Shown: positions 24,591-37,882 of the stretch, piece by piece
How positions within the stretch are numbered: the first letter of the stretch is position 1
Layout: each line of letters begins with the position of its first letter
NCBI GenBank assembly: GCA_012934845.2
Contig: WNNJ02002475.1
Coordinates: forward strand, 62,001-126,000
Source of the DNA: Pomphorhynchus laevis
Taxonomy: Eukaryota > Acanthocephala > Palaeacanthocephala > Echinorhynchida > Pomphorhynchidae
Direction of reading: 5' to 3'
Length of the DNA: 64,000 nucleotides
Notes under the pieces: generated by a model
What the model saw: the letters and a program-made list of their open reading frames with translations, nothing else
Databases searched by the model: none
What the model was told of the DNA's origin: nothing
Translations under genes and position numbers: made by a program

Positions 24591-26819
24591 AATAATGCGC
24601 ATTAGAAACCAATCGTAAAAACTGAAACAAAGTTGAAATATTAAATGGCGCGAAGAAAAAGTTGAATTGTAAATAGTTGATAATGATCCGTTATTGATAA
24701 AGAATTATTGATCCAGCTTTAATAATTCAAAAAGTTGAATGTTAGTCTAATTATGATGTTTGTACACCACTTACTCCATGAAACCATGTTCAAATCAAAT
24801 CTATTTATAATAGTCAAAAGGTTAATATTATTTAAATTATATAAATAATTATTAATTATTATGGTAATTATTACGAATTTGATGCACCGTCGTCATGCTA
24901 TATATAAGAACAATTGTTTTTGTCGAAATGTTCAATTTTGACTGGAACCTAGCAAGAAGTATCTCATACGGCAATTATCAAGAGAATTTTATATTTCATG
25001 AAAATACTTTGCAAACTTGTTGTGGCATGCTAAGTTCAGTTTAAAATGATCTTTACCAACTCGTGATGTTTTACAGTAAACTTATTTAATTTGATGTCAT
25101 TTATGTTTCTAAACTTGCAATGCAATCATATACTCTGATTTTTCGACAGTAATTTAGATATCATCAAGTTAAACTTGATGACCTATAGCACAATAATAAC
25201 ATCGCCATTACTCTCAACTTCAAATAATGCTGACATCTGTTTGAATTTCAGGATTTAAACTGGAACGATATAATACGGGTTGATAATTTCATACCAAATT
25301 CGAGAATTCAATTTACATAATAATTGAACACATTTCGTTCTATAACCGCCGAGAACATTGTCAATAAGAAATATTTATTTTATCTTTCACACTTTTCAAG
25401 CATCAGCATCCATGCATGAAATCATCACATTCAGTATATCTTCCCCACTATTTAGGGTTGACAGTTATTTTTGCTTTAAAATTATGCGTTTATTTTCATT
25501 ATCGTTAAAATGTTTGTGTTTTTATCTCATTTTTTATGCCTATTTCCAGATTCGTTCTTGCTATTTGGTAAATTAAAATGTACAATTGCAATTATATTAG
25601 GTCATACCTTCCTAACCATTGTATATCAATTATTTTTGTTAAAATTATACCTGTTTTGTATAATAAAAAAAAGATGCAAAAAGAATTTTTTTCTGAACGT
25701 CATCTCTTAAAACTCACTGATATTATATAAGTAAGCTTTTTGTTGATAACTGAGCTATCACTGATGTGAAATCACTGGTGTAACAAATATATGTGTTTAA
25801 TGCTTCGATTATTTAAAATCAAAATTGAACTTAGCTAATATAACAATATTTGCATAACAATATATATATCATAATTATAATGCAATGATTGCAATTTTAA
25901 CTAAACCTTCAAGTTTGAAATGTTAGCTTGACAAAACTTCGTTTATTTAGTAGCAATATAACTAGAATGCGTAAACACGACATTTTAGACGAATATAAAT
26001 TTTTCCTTCACGCGTTTTCTTTACAAAATTTGCTTTTTTATTTACACATTTTATTAAATCTAAAATAAATGTTTGTGCTTATTTCATGAGTCTCCTATAT
26101 TGATATGAGAATAACGAACGCTATCCACAACTATCTGTTCGAGAAGATGTAATAACACAATAAAACATTTTAACGTAAATTATTATTACTACCGTAAATG
26201 CGTTTCTTCTTCAACTTATGCATAAAAGCATTAAAAATAGAGTTGGTCATTGTTTAAAATTAAAACTAAGTTTAAATGAATTTATATTATCATTTTAGCT
26301 ATGTATTGTATATAACGAAAGGATAACAATATTTTCAGTATTTGACTATTTTTTAGACGGGAAAGTTTTCTCCAGATTACTATTTGTTGCGCACGAGAAA
26401 CTAGTCTGACAAAAAGGTTGAAATTAACAATTTTCAATAAAAACGGGATTTACTATATATAGCTACTAAAATCAATTGTTAATCCTAATGGAATGTATCC
26501 AAAGATCAAAGTATTTGATGCATATTTTATTCAACAGACATTTACCATAGAGCCAATTATTTTGAAAACTGTGTGTTCGTTGAATGTTTTATCTTTAACT
26601 ACTGAAGCCAACAGTCAAATCCTAATCAATATATGCATATATCAATCGCTATATTTTATAATAGCGATAATGTATCAAAATTATTATTTTTCGTATTTTC
26701 AAAATTTACAAATTTTAAATGGCGCTTTTTGGAGAATTGCTGTTCATGCAACTGCTATGATAATGTATTACATTAGAGAGAAACATTATCAAATTGCGAG
26801 TGCTTCTATTAAATTGTCA
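24591..26819. other. Region upstream of the DIPP coding exon; no other gene seen
   Basis: AT-rich. A TATATATA-like stretch occurs near 26450. The DIPP frame is open back to an ATG at 26493, but that first part is hydrophobic and of low coding quality. Promoter and 5' exons were not identified. Confidence 0.35.
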
Positions 26820-27962
26820 ATGAATTCAAAGTCGAGCCCACATCATAAGTATAAAGTAGCTGAAAGCGCGATGATCGTTATTATCGGCGATAAGACTGGA
26901 AGTAGCAATTTAGATGATATCCATTATAATAACGAGCGAGCAGAAGAGGTTAGTGCGGATTTGACTGTACTGCAAAACATACGCAAAACTGCAGTAAGTG
27001 GTGATGCTGGTGAAAATGACGGCTCTGAAAAACCGAACGTAACCCGACTAGGCTCTTGCAGTAGCATCAATATGATAAATTGTTTAACACCGTCATCCAA
27101 ATCAGTAACAGCAGAAAAAAATATTGTTAGTTTTGTCGATAACAATGCGATTGATCTTCTAAAAAGTAAATTAAAATGTGCGACCACGGCTAGTACTTCT
27201 ACCAATACCACGTCAGATAATCTTAATCTAATTGATGATAGTAAAATTAATATAAAGCATGATACCAGTAGCGATAATCTGTGTGTTGTGAAATATGATA
27301 ATAATGAGATCGATTCATCATTATCATCGTTAACAAATTGTGATAATTTTGATTTAAAAACACAATCAAACGAACAAGACGCTAGCTGCTCACTGTTTAG
27401 CGGCAAAAGTAAAGAAGATTCGATGCTAAGACGTAACTACATGTCAATGCTTAGTAGCTGTTTTAACAGAATATCAGTTAATGATTCTTCAACTCAATCA
27501 CCATCCCGTGACTGTAATAGTACTAACAATAATGAACAAAAGGATTACAATGCTCCCCATAATGAACAGAAGGATTACATGAAACAAACTACGACCAGTT
27601 GCAACACTGCGACAAAAGATTACAAAGAGCTCAGCCAAAGTAACAACGGAAGTAATGAGAACAGAAAAACACGATCATCATTCGGTCGGCAATTTTCCAA
27701 TTTCATTTCAATGACCTTTAGACGAGGCCGCCAATCTAACGGATCATCCGATATAGTGATACCGGAAATCAGTTTAATGTCCTCATCTATTACACACTAC
27801 GGTTTAAATTTTTCAGGATTAAAAAATTCAAAGCCAAAACATAGCTCGCAAAGTTCTTCAAATTGGAGTGACAGTAAGATTAGCAAACCAAGGCAGAGGG
27901 ACCGAGACGGATTTCGCTTAAGAGCAGCATGCGTTTGCGTTAGAAATGCTGACGAAGATGAG
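26820..27962 (+). CDS. Aps: Diphosphoinositol polyphosphate phosphohydrolase, exon with long N-terminal extension
   Basis: The last ~25 residues, RDRDGFRLRAACVCVRNA then DEDE, align with the N-terminus of animal DIPP1/Aps enzymes, which remove the beta-phosphate from inositol pyrophosphates and can cleave Ap5A/Ap6A. The donor GTTTGT at 27963 leaves phase 0, matching the next exon. What is odd is the ~355 residues before this: a Ser/Asn/Asp-rich, probably disordered region with a doubled EQKDY motif and a basic patch (FRRGRQSNG). Ordinary DIPPs have about ten residues here. The start is uncertain: ATG at 26820 is preferred because residues upstream (frame open from 26493) look non-coding. A 5' intron is possible. 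Confidence 0.75.
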
Positions 27963-28986
27963 GTTTGTTTCTCTCACTTTGCAACTAATTATTAATAAAC
28001 TGCAACTTAATTTATAATTAAATAAACAATTTTCATACTTAGAAAGTGTGTTATTCAAAAAATATCAATTTTCGATGTGGCATTTATTATTATTTTTAGA
28101 TGTAACTTTATTACCATTTTAATCTTCAAATATTAATTTAAAATTAAAATATTAATTTCAAATCGTTTCACATTCTTGAAACATGTCACTACACATTTTG
28201 ACAGTTGAAGATAGCTTTGGTATAATGACATTATGTGTGTTGCAGTTTTACTTAATTTGAAGAAAACATTGTTGGTTTATTATCGTTTTAACTTTCAAAT
28301 ATTAAACTCTAAGTGAACACCTGACTAGTGGGTATATAAATCACTTAGGCATACTGTGTAAATCAATAACCTATAAATGTAAAGTTCTTTTTTTCTTTTC
28401 TTTGAAAGGTAATAGAAATATCATTTTTATTAAATAAATTAGGCATTTATTTGGCATTTTTATAAAAGCACGCAATTTTATTTCTAAACATCCTTCATAT
28501 TTTTATTTTGGTATATCATTATAGATTAATATAAGCGTTAATATAATTTATTCACCAGGCATAAATCGAATATAAATTTTGAATGTAATAAATTAAATAA
28601 ATTAAATTAATAAAATTAAAGTATGATAATTAAAAGTATTAATGTGATATTAAAACATAATTGTCGTTTTATTAATCAAAAATACCCTTTAAAGAATATG
28701 AATTTTTATAATGTTTAGAAGTCTTTATATTTCATAATTAAAAATGTTAAAGTGCGCATATTTTTGTTATAAATCTTATATATACATGTTAAAGAGTGTT
28801 TAGAAAAGAGTAAATACTTGAATACGTTTATGCTCACATTTAAAAAATTGTTAGCCGCACAAAACCGAGGAAATGCTTTAATTCTGCGAATATTTACGGT
28901 TTAACTTAGTGCCATTTTTTACATTCAGTAAATCCTAAATTTTATGTTTTTAATAAAATTTCATTCCAGAAACATTAAAAATAAGA

Positions 28987-29037
<51 letters not shown>

Positions 29038-29600
29038 AAATTCAAAATTCGTTAAAATAATATGTTCATTATATTCTTTCAACATATCATTTGCCATAAA
29101 CATTATAATATTTAGTAGGTAAATTTTTATTGAGTTTTTATACCAAAACAATATATTATATATATAGTATATTTAGTTTATAATATAATAATTTTTTTCT
29201 GTGCAACAGATTATAAATAAAAGATCTTTTGTTTGAACAATAAATAAAATATATTGCACAAAAGAAATAAAAAAATTTATTTTCAACTCAAATCATTAAA
29301 GAAACATAACAATAATACAGCTTTTATAATATATTATTATATTATGTTTAATAATGTATCAATGAAGAGCTTTATTAACTTAAATTCCGCCTTTCGGCTT
29401 TAGCGTATAAAAAAGAAAAATAAATCAATAATTACAATATGTATAAATCACATTCCAGACAAAAACTAACTTTAAAATTCAGCTTTTTTGGAACTGACGT
29501 TGATAAAATGAGGATAGTCGATGATCTCTAAAGTGCTCGTATGAACGAATACTCCTTCAAATTATGACATTCGAAAACATGAAGCAGCGACGAACATGAT
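27963..29600. other. DIPP intron 1, first part
   Basis: AT-rich intron. A (TA)n microsatellite of about 21 units lies at 28993-29035. Nothing else supported. Confidence 0.5.
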
Positions 29601-29611
29601 TGATTGCAAAT

Positions 29612-30813
29612 ATTACATATACAACATGGTCCTATTTCGTATACAGATATCACTATTCTGCAAAATGTATCATGGAATCTATGCATAAATACACACCAGA
29701 TCAAGGATCGTTTGGTGTATCTAGGAAATCGCCAATTTTTTTCTAGTCAAACGGCGAAATATATAAATCCGAATTTAGCTGTGCTATTTTATCTTGCAGC
29801 TGCACAGAATTTAAGCGAAAAGTTTCTGATACAGGGAGTGCTAAACGGTCATGTATAAATTCAGAAATCAATGTTACTTTTGTGGAGATTGTTGTACACC
29901 GAGCGATTCTATTATGAGGACGACCTTGATGCGCGTCAGTTCTACCCTATTACGGGTGTACCTCAAGGATCCCCTAATTCTCCAATCTTATATCTTGCTT
30001 CCTCCATTAAGCTCTTTAAAATATTTAAACGTAATTAACGTCTAGTGGTATACCCTGATGATACCACATCCTTGTTCTCTGGACGCATATGCAAAGACGT
30101 AGTCTCGGACATCAGCCGATTCCTTTTAAGATTAAAAGGCAAGTTATCCAAGTCCAATCTTATTTTAAACTCCGCGAAATCGCAGGTGATTGTCTTTAAT
30201 GTCTTTCATTATTATTACATATACAACATGGTCCTATTTCGTATAGAAAGATCAGTATTCTGCAAACCGTATCATGAAATCTATGCATCAATGCACACCA
30301 GATCAAGGATCGTGTGGTGTATCTAGGAAATCGACAATTTTTTTCTAGTCAAACGGCAAAATATATAAATCCGAATTTAGCTGTGCTATTTATCTTGCAG
30401 CTGCACAGAATTTAAGCGAAAAGTTTCTGTTACAGGGAGTGCTAAATGATCGTGTATAAATTCAGAAATCAATGTTACTTTTGTGGAGATACTGCTGTAC
30501 ACTGAGCGATTCTATTATGAGGACGACCTTGATGCGCGTCAGTTCTACCCTATTACAGGTGTGCCTCAAGGTTCCCCTCTTTCTCCAATCTTATATATTA
30601 CTTCCTCCATTAAGCTCTTTGAAATATTAAAACGTAAACAACGTCTAGTGGTATACGCTGATGATACCACATCCTTGTTCTCTGGACGCAGGTGCAAAGA
30701 CGTAGTCTCGGACATCAGCCGATTCTTTTTAAGATTAAAAGGCCAGTAACCCAAATCCAACCTTATTTTAAACTCCGCGAAATCGCAGGTGATTGTCTTT
30801 CATGGCGCCCCTG
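29612..30813 (+). repeat. 602-bp tandem duplication containing LINE RT sequence
   Basis: Bases 29612-30213 are repeated from 30214 with modest divergence. Each unit starts with ATTACATATACAACATGG and holds ~270 bp of unidentified sequence, then RT sequence of the 0-3.4-kb LINE family. The first unit stops inside the RT at GATTGTCTTT; the second continues into the longer LINE copy. Confidence 0.75.
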
Positions 30814-31380
30814 CAACAAAGCAAAAGCTTAAGAGATTAGCACTTTCTGCACTCTCTTCCATTTTGACTAATCAACCACTTCCTGTCTTCACGATTCGAG
30901 TAAAATATCTGGGGTTCACCATTACGATGAACTGGTCGACGAAAGCCGACCTGGATAGACTTAAACGTATCCTGAAGAGAGCAAGGTGGGTCCCGAAACG
31001 GGCCCAGCATCTGTCATTGAAAGGGAAAACTCAGGTGCGCCTCTGGGGCACTTGGGCTATCTTGGGATTAGTCTTCTTTTCTAGAGGACGTCCCACAGAG
31101 CAAAGGTTAAAGTTTCTCAAGCTCTTCGTCTCTCGTTTAACCAGCATAGTCCGCCTCGATTGGATTCTTCGGGGGTGAAAGACCCTGAATGGTTCAGTTA
31201 AAGAGCGACGTGTTGGATTGGCTGTTGGGCTCAGATCCCAGGACCTGTGGCCGTAATGATGGAAGGCTAGAACACATGGAACGTTGAAGAAAGAGGGAAG
31301 TTCTGATATTATTTTTATTTATTATTTACTAACGGTTTTTTCAAGGCATGTATCCTTTTTAATAAAATTTTATTTTTTAT
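29884..31380 (+). mobile_element. I/Jockey-group LINE fragment, RT to 3' end
   Basis: The second duplicated unit leads to a long RT piece (30483-31178) with EILLYTERFYYEDD, GVPQGSPLSPILY and YADDTTSLFSGRRC; one in-frame TAA at 30747 separates two otherwise matching segments. The first unit has YPDD in place of YADD. The 3' end reaches AATAAAATTTT near 31370. It is 5'-truncated and lies in DIPP intron 1, sense to the gene. Confidence 0.8.
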
Positions 31381-31449
31381 TATTATGTTACTTTTGCTAA
31401 CACCGCCACTGCTGACGATAAGCATCTGTTAAAGATCTCTACTGTGCAT

Positions 31450-34050
31450 TTGATGAAACGCCATTGCCATCTATCTATTTGAAAATATCGTTTTCCGTTA
31501 TATCGAAACACAGTCCTTTCAGTCCGTATTCTATCGTCAGTAATAGCATCGCTCGGAAGAAGAAAAGGGCTCTTTGAATAGCAGTTTACCGAGATAGGAA
31601 GCCTGAGCGGTATTCCTTACCAATTTGTCAGAAATGCTTTTATAGTGCTTCACAAAGGACCAACGTGAGGTAAATGTTATGCCCAAATAACTATAACTTG
31701 AACAAAATTCAAATATATGATTTCTAATATACAAACAGTATCTGCATCCTAAACGACCGGCTCTGCTAAACTTCATCACTTTAGACTTGAATAATCGATA
31801 GATTAGTCTCGTTGCAAAAACGAATCAGACCAGTCAATGCATCTCGCGACTCTGCAAGCGAATCTGAGAGTATAACTAAATCGTTAGCATTTATCGCCGG
31901 TATGCTTTGTGATTAGTAATTTTGAATACACGTCGGAAGGTCCGCCAAGTAAAAAGAAAATAAGATCGGGCTCAACATATCACCTTCTATCAAGCCTCGA
32001 TTCGCTACAAAAGCATCTGATAAGGTGTGAACGTCGAAAATTCGCAACTTAGGTTCCAAAATTTCTAGAAGACCCAAGAAGCGACCACTTAAATTAAAGT
32101 TGATTATGACAGAGTTAAATGCTCTCGTGAAATCAATGAACACACCATATACACACTTAGTGCCTAATTTACTTGTTATATATTCTCTGGCTACCCAAAT
32201 GCCATCAGTCGTAGATCGACCCTGTATAAAACCAAATTGTTCTAGCGGCAGCAAGTTACCTTGATAGAGCAGTAGTCATATATTTACCATGTGCGTTAGC
32301 AATTTGTATAAATGATTTAATAACGTGATTCCTCTGTACGAATTTAGTGAAATATCATCACAATTTACTTTGTATTGTATCTTTATTACACCCTATTCAA
32401 AGAATGTGGAATTGATGGCCATTCAGGAGAGAATTGGATAAACAAATCCAATAAGATTTTAAGTAAGCGAAATATGTCCTTAAGTTTTAAATACAAAGTC
32501 TATATGGTTTAGCAGCTTTTTAATGATAGAGATCCCAGTGAGAATTCAATTTCATCTAAGGAAAACCATGAATTAAGAAGATCATTACAAGCTAATTCCG
32601 GTTACCTAACCTCAAGGGTAATGTCATTTGATGACTCTATCGTTTGAGGTTCGTACAAAATTTTTTGGAAGTATTCATACTAGTTCTACAATGATACCTT
32701 TATCGCCGCGGTAGCTTTCTTCCGAGTCAGCAACCACGGATATCTCCCAGCCTGATTGACACGCTGTATATCCTCGGCAATAATAATAGATTTGTGGAAT
32801 TTAGATAGTTCAGGACGATACAAGCAACGTAAAAGTGTTAGTTGAAAGAAGGTGTGGATTCACATCGCCTTTGTGCATTAAGCCTTATTAGATGTAGTTA
32901 CAGTTATCTGAGACTTTAAGGTTTCTGCCTAGTTTTCTTAACCACAAATGAACTACTCGTGATGCAGCTTTTCTTCAAGCACTCTCGAAGCATCTCAAAG
33001 CTATCTTCTTGAAGTCTTTCATGTAGTACATCATTCACCACTTTCATTTCTATATAATCAAGCTTTGAAGTGTTCACTAGACTACTTATTCGAAAGGTAG
33101 AATTCTCCTGTGATGTCTGAGCCTTCTGGCACTCAAGCACATAAGCTGTAGGTTTGTGATTACGCACTATATCCCATTGTGAAGCCAATTGAAATTGTAA
33201 GCTTTTTATAGCGATATTTGTAAAAATGGCGTACATAATTTCATCCATTATGTTATTCGTACTTCCATTTTTCTTCATAAATATGAAGAACAAGACCTAC
33301 AGTGCTGAAGTAATCGATAAATGCTCTCAATTTACTTGAGTTAGGGATCGAAAAACGAGCGTTGAAGTTAATCAATAATGACGTTCTCGTTGCGCGGCCA
33401 TTTCTCTAACTCCGGATATTTCGTCATCAATATTTGCTGCTGCGAATTTTGGATTAAAGTAGCATTAAATTACTAGTAAATATAGTTGATACACATATCG
33501 TATTGTCTGATATATAACATGCGCTACCAAGATTGGGCTTCGTCGCTACCGCTATACTTTCCGTCGGTCTACCTTTTGGTTAAAGAGTTACCAGAAGATT
33601 GATGATGTAAAAAATTCTATCTCTAAATGCTAGGTATAAAACGTCTCCAGCAGCACAACAATATCGAACGATTCTAACCAAGGATCAATGTCGTGCAATA
33701 GCAATGTTGAAGATTATCTACATTAAATAAGAGTAAGCGGAACATATCTACATTTTCATTGCATTTTGAAGGAGTGATGACTGAGGGTACCATTCATATC
33801 GGATTAGTTACCTTCTGGGTAGTAGTGACTTCCTGACGATTAGGGATCACTAGCGAAATCGGTAAATTTTAGGCATTTCTCACTCTAGAGTACTATGCAT
33901 ATCCAGAGGAATGATATTATCCTCACGATCAATCGTTTTTTTGTGATGTTGGTTACTTCTGGGAACGAATCCGTCTCGTTGACTTGAACCTGCGTTCAAC
34001 GCGATTGTTACGTATGGGAAAAATTGCATGGGATTCGCATTACGAATCAA
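31450..34050 (-). mobile_element. Decayed APE-type LINE
   Basis: On the - strand, in order: endonuclease traces at ~34.0-33.3 kb (LINFNARFS, compare GDFNA), a linker segment at 33293-32916, then RT motifs NYRGITLLN, EQFGFIQGRSTTDGIW, FIDFTRAFNSV, EGDMLSPILFSFYLADL and ADDIVILS (32.35-31.8 kb), and a C-terminal KFSRAGRLGCRY...YLGITF segment (31779-31537). There are many stops and shifts. Lies in DIPP intron 1 in antisense. Confidence 0.7.
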
Positions 34051-34093
34051 CACTCCAGTAGTATCACTAGTTCAATACTTGTTTGAACATTGT

Positions 34094-34345
34094 TTGACAC
34101 ATTTGTTACGATTGGATTCTTCGGGGGGGGGGGTGAAAGACCCCGGGTGGTTCAGTCGGAAGGCGGCGTGTTGGATCGGTTGGGGAGCTCAGATCCCACT
34201 GGACCTGAGGCCATGAAAGAGAAAGGGAAGATGAAAAAACGAAGGAAAATTCTGTCATTTTTTCTGAGTTGGTTATGACCTACCTTTTTTATTCTTGCAT
34301 GCTATATTTTGGTGTATTTAATAAAGTCTTTATTTATTTACATTT
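34094..34345 (+). mobile_element. I/Jockey-group LINE 3' end fragment
   Basis: Encodes the C-terminal segment RLDSSGGGVKDPGWFSRKA and GAQIPLDLRP of the first LINE and ends with AATAAAG and TTTA repeats. It contains an 11-base G run. A further, older scrap of the same end lies at about 34430-34510. Confidence 0.75.
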
Positions 34346-34649
34346 GTTTAAATACAAGCGCCTCGCTTAACATACTAACAGCTTTTGCATCGGGTGCTTG
34401 ATCAATTACAAAAGCAACAACGACCATCGACATGTAAAATTGATCAGTTGAAAGGTGGCGTGTTGGTGTATGGTGGTGGGTCATCATCCCACTGAATTAC
34501 TGACTAACTAGAAGATTGTTGCTTATATTGGATTCAAAAATTTTGTTGCTTGATTTTGATTGTTTTAATTTGTTATCAGCTGCATGATGATTTTTGTAAA
34601 ATAATTCATTAATTTTTAACCTTGTACTGAATGGATTTATGGAGACATT

Positions 34650-36530
34650 AATTGCTAATAATTAATATTAATTATTATGGCTTATAATTAACATTAATTA
34701 TTATCGCTAATAATTTAATATTCAGCATTGACTTTAATATTCAATATTTAATTTAATATTAAATTATTGCTAATAATTTAATATTCAGCATTGAATTTAA
34801 TATTCATTATTTAATATTAAATATTCGCTAATAATTTAATATTCAGCATTGACTTTAATATTCAATTTTTAATTTAATATTAAATTATTGCTAATAATTT
34901 AATATCGAGTATTGAATTTAATATTCATTATTTAATATTAAATTATTGCTAATAATTTAATATCCAGCATTGACTTTAATATTCAATATTTAATTTAATA
35001 TTAAATTATTGCTAATAATTTAATATTCAGCATTGAATTTAATATTCATTATTTAATATTAAATTATTGCTAATAATTTAATATCCAGCATTGAATTTAA
35101 TATTCATTATTTAATATTAAATTATCGCTAATAATTTAATATTCAGCATTGAATTTAATATTCATTATTTAATTTAATATTAAATTATTGCTAATAATTT
35201 AATATTCAGCATTGAATTTAATATTCATTATTTATTATTAAATTATAGCTAATAATTTAATATTCAGCATTGACTTTAATATTCAGTATTTAATTTAATA
35301 TTAAATTATTGCTAATAATTTAATATTCAGCATTGAATTTAATATTCATTATTTAATATTAAATATTCGCTAATAATTTAATATTCAGCATTGACTTTAA
35401 TATTCAATTTTTAATTTAATATTAAATTATTGCTAATAATTTAATATCGAGCATTGAATTTAATATTCATTATTTAATATTAAATTATCGCTAATAATTT
35501 AATATCCAGCATTGAATTTAATATTCATTATTTAATATTAATTTATCGCTAATAATTTAATATTCAGCATTGACTTTAATATTCAATATTTAATTTAATA
35601 TTAAATTATTGCTAATAATTTAATATCCAGCATTGAATTTAATATTCATTATTTAATATTAAATTATTGCTAATAATTTAATATCAAGAATTGAATTTAA
35701 TATTCATCATTTTATATTAAATTATTGCCAATAATTTAATATTCAGCATTGACTTTAATATTCAATATTTAATTTAATATTAAATTTTTGCTAATAATTT
35801 AATATCCAGCATTGAACTTAATATTCATTATTTAATATTAAATTTTCGCTAATAATTTAATATTCAGCATTGCATTTAATATTCACTTTTTAATTTAATA
35901 TTAAATTATTGCTAATAATTTAATATCCAGCATTGAATTTAATATTCATTATTTAATATTAAATTATCGCTAATAATTTATATTCAGCATTGACTTTAAT
36001 ATTCAATATTTAATTTAATATTAAATTATTGCTAATAATTTAATATCTAGCATTGAATTTAATATTCATTATTTAATATTAAATTATCGCTTATAATTTA
36101 ATATTCAGCATTGAATTTAATATTCATTATTTAATATTAAATTATCGCTTATAATTTAATATTCAGCATTGAATTTAATATTCATTATTTAATATTAAAT
36201 TATCGCTAATAATTTAATATTCAGCATTGACTTTAATATTCAATATTTAATTTAATATTAAATAATTGCTAATTATTTAATATCCAGCATTGAATTTAAT
36301 ATTCATTATTTAATATTAAATTATCGTTAATAATTTAATGTTCAGCACTGACTTTAATATTCAATATTTAATTTAATATTAAATTATTGCTAATAATTTA
36401 ATATTACATTATTGCTAATAATTTAATATACAGCATTAAATTTAATATTGAACGTTTAATATTAAATTATTGCAAATAATTTAATATCCAGCATTGGATT
36501 TAATATTCATATTTAATATTATATTATTGC
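34650..36530. repeat. Hairpin minisatellite, ~58- and ~63-bp units
   Basis: About 30 units, mostly alternating between two lengths. Each contains GCTAATAATTTAATAT and CAGCATTGA. Each unit holds an inverted repeat (AATATTAAATTAT with ATAATTTAATATT around TGCTA), so each can fold into a hairpin. It lies in DIPP intron 1. Confidence 0.85.
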
Positions 36531-37268
36531 TATAATATTCGGTTAATTCTTAGTTCAGATAGCTAATTTCTGGTATGTAATTATTAGTTTATAATAAGAA
36601 AGTTTTTTTTATATTTTTTTCAATCTTGAAAATTAAAATGTTGCTAGAGATAGAAAGAATCGTGAATATTTGATTTGCTGTTTTGAAATGCTTGTAAACT
36701 ATGAACGTTTGCATATTTATTGCAAATCTTGTATTTTACGATATGGCCCGTGGCCGCGAGATGCCATAAATAAATATCTTAGATAACTATTAATATAATA
36801 ATCTAATAATATAATTTCTAATCAAAATTATAACTTATATTGCTAATAATTTAATATACAGCATTAAATTTAATATTGAACGTTTAATATTAAATTATTG
36901 CAAATAATTTAATATCCAGCATTGGATTTAATATTCATATTTAATATTATATTATTGCTATAATATTCGGTTAATTCTTAGTTCAGATAGCTAATTTCTG
37001 GTATGTAATTATTAGTTTATAATAAGAAAGTTTTTTTTATATTTTTTTCAATCTTGAAAATTAAAATGTTGCTAGAGATAGAAAGAATCGTGAATATTTG
37101 ATTTGCTGTTTTGAAATGCTTGTAAACTATGAACGTTTGCATATTTATTGCAAATCTTGTATTTTACGATATGGCCCGTGGCCGCGAGATGCCATAAATA
37201 AATATCTTAGATAACTATTAATATAATAATCTAATAATATAATTTCTAATCAAAATTATAACTTATAT
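36414..37268. repeat. 428-bp tandem duplication
   Basis: Two copies, starting at 36414 and 36842, read the same base for base over their shared length, including a unique GC-rich patch (GGCCCGTGGCCGCGAG). The first copy starts in the last minisatellite unit. Recent duplication or an assembly artefact. Confidence 0.8.
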
Positions 37269-37726
37269 ATAATTATAGTATTTTTGGCTTCGAACAACAT
37301 GTTAACATTGATGTATCAAGACCGTATTATAATTGTTAAGAAGAGAGACAATTTTAACTGAAATAGACCAAATAGCAATATTATGTTATTGATTTGTTTA
37401 GGTGATTGTAACGTATATGAATATGTCCGATCAGTATATATAGTGAATGTGTATAATTATGACAATTATTTTATTTTAGTTTATAATCGTAGTGTAATTT
37501 TCTTTGTATTTAACCACCTTTGAAGTACGCTTCGGTGACTGTGTGCGATATTAATTATAATAGGATTTACCTTGAAAATGCACAAATGTATATTTAATAA
37601 ACATCATGATTCGGCTTTGCCTCAAAATTTATTCTCATTTAATCTATCGCATTTAATCTATCAGATTATAAAAAATATTCTAATACTTTATTGCTAATAA
37701 TTTTGTTTGATTTTCAACATTCACAG

Positions 37727-37882
37727 GTGCTATTAATAACAAGCAGTAAACATAGCGATAGATGGGTTATACCTGGTGGTGGTATTGAACGAGGTGAAGA
37801 TGGAATGAGGGCTGCCATGAGAGAAACGGAAGAAGAAGCCGGTGTTATTGGTTTAATTACAAGACTTCTTGGTACATTCGAG
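37727..37882 (+). CDS. Aps: DIPP exon 2, Nudix catalytic exon
   Basis: The acceptor TTCACAG and donor GTATTT enclose 52 codons, phase 0 at both ends. The exon opens with VLLITSSKHSDRWVIPGGG, the substrate-binding start of DIPPs. It then carries a complete Nudix box: G, five residues, E, seven residues, RE, one, one, EE, one, G, V (from GGIERGE through RETEEEAGV). The only deviation is Thr where a bulky aliphatic residue is usual. It ends LLGTFE, as human DIPP1 reads LVGIFE. The metal-binding glutamates are all present, so the enzyme should be active. Confidence 0.9.

Noticed and set aside
26924-27406. 160-codon open frame antisense to the DIPP exon
   Set aside because: A shadow of the Ser/Asn-rich coding strand; no domain or family resemblance.
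34122-34133. G-run as a G-quadruplex or regulatory site
   Set aside because: A single homopolymer inside a LINE tail; a repeat slip is more likely.
34650-36530. CRISPR-like regular repeats
   Set aside because: No unique spacers; the units are contiguous minisatellite repeats in eukaryotic intron DNA.
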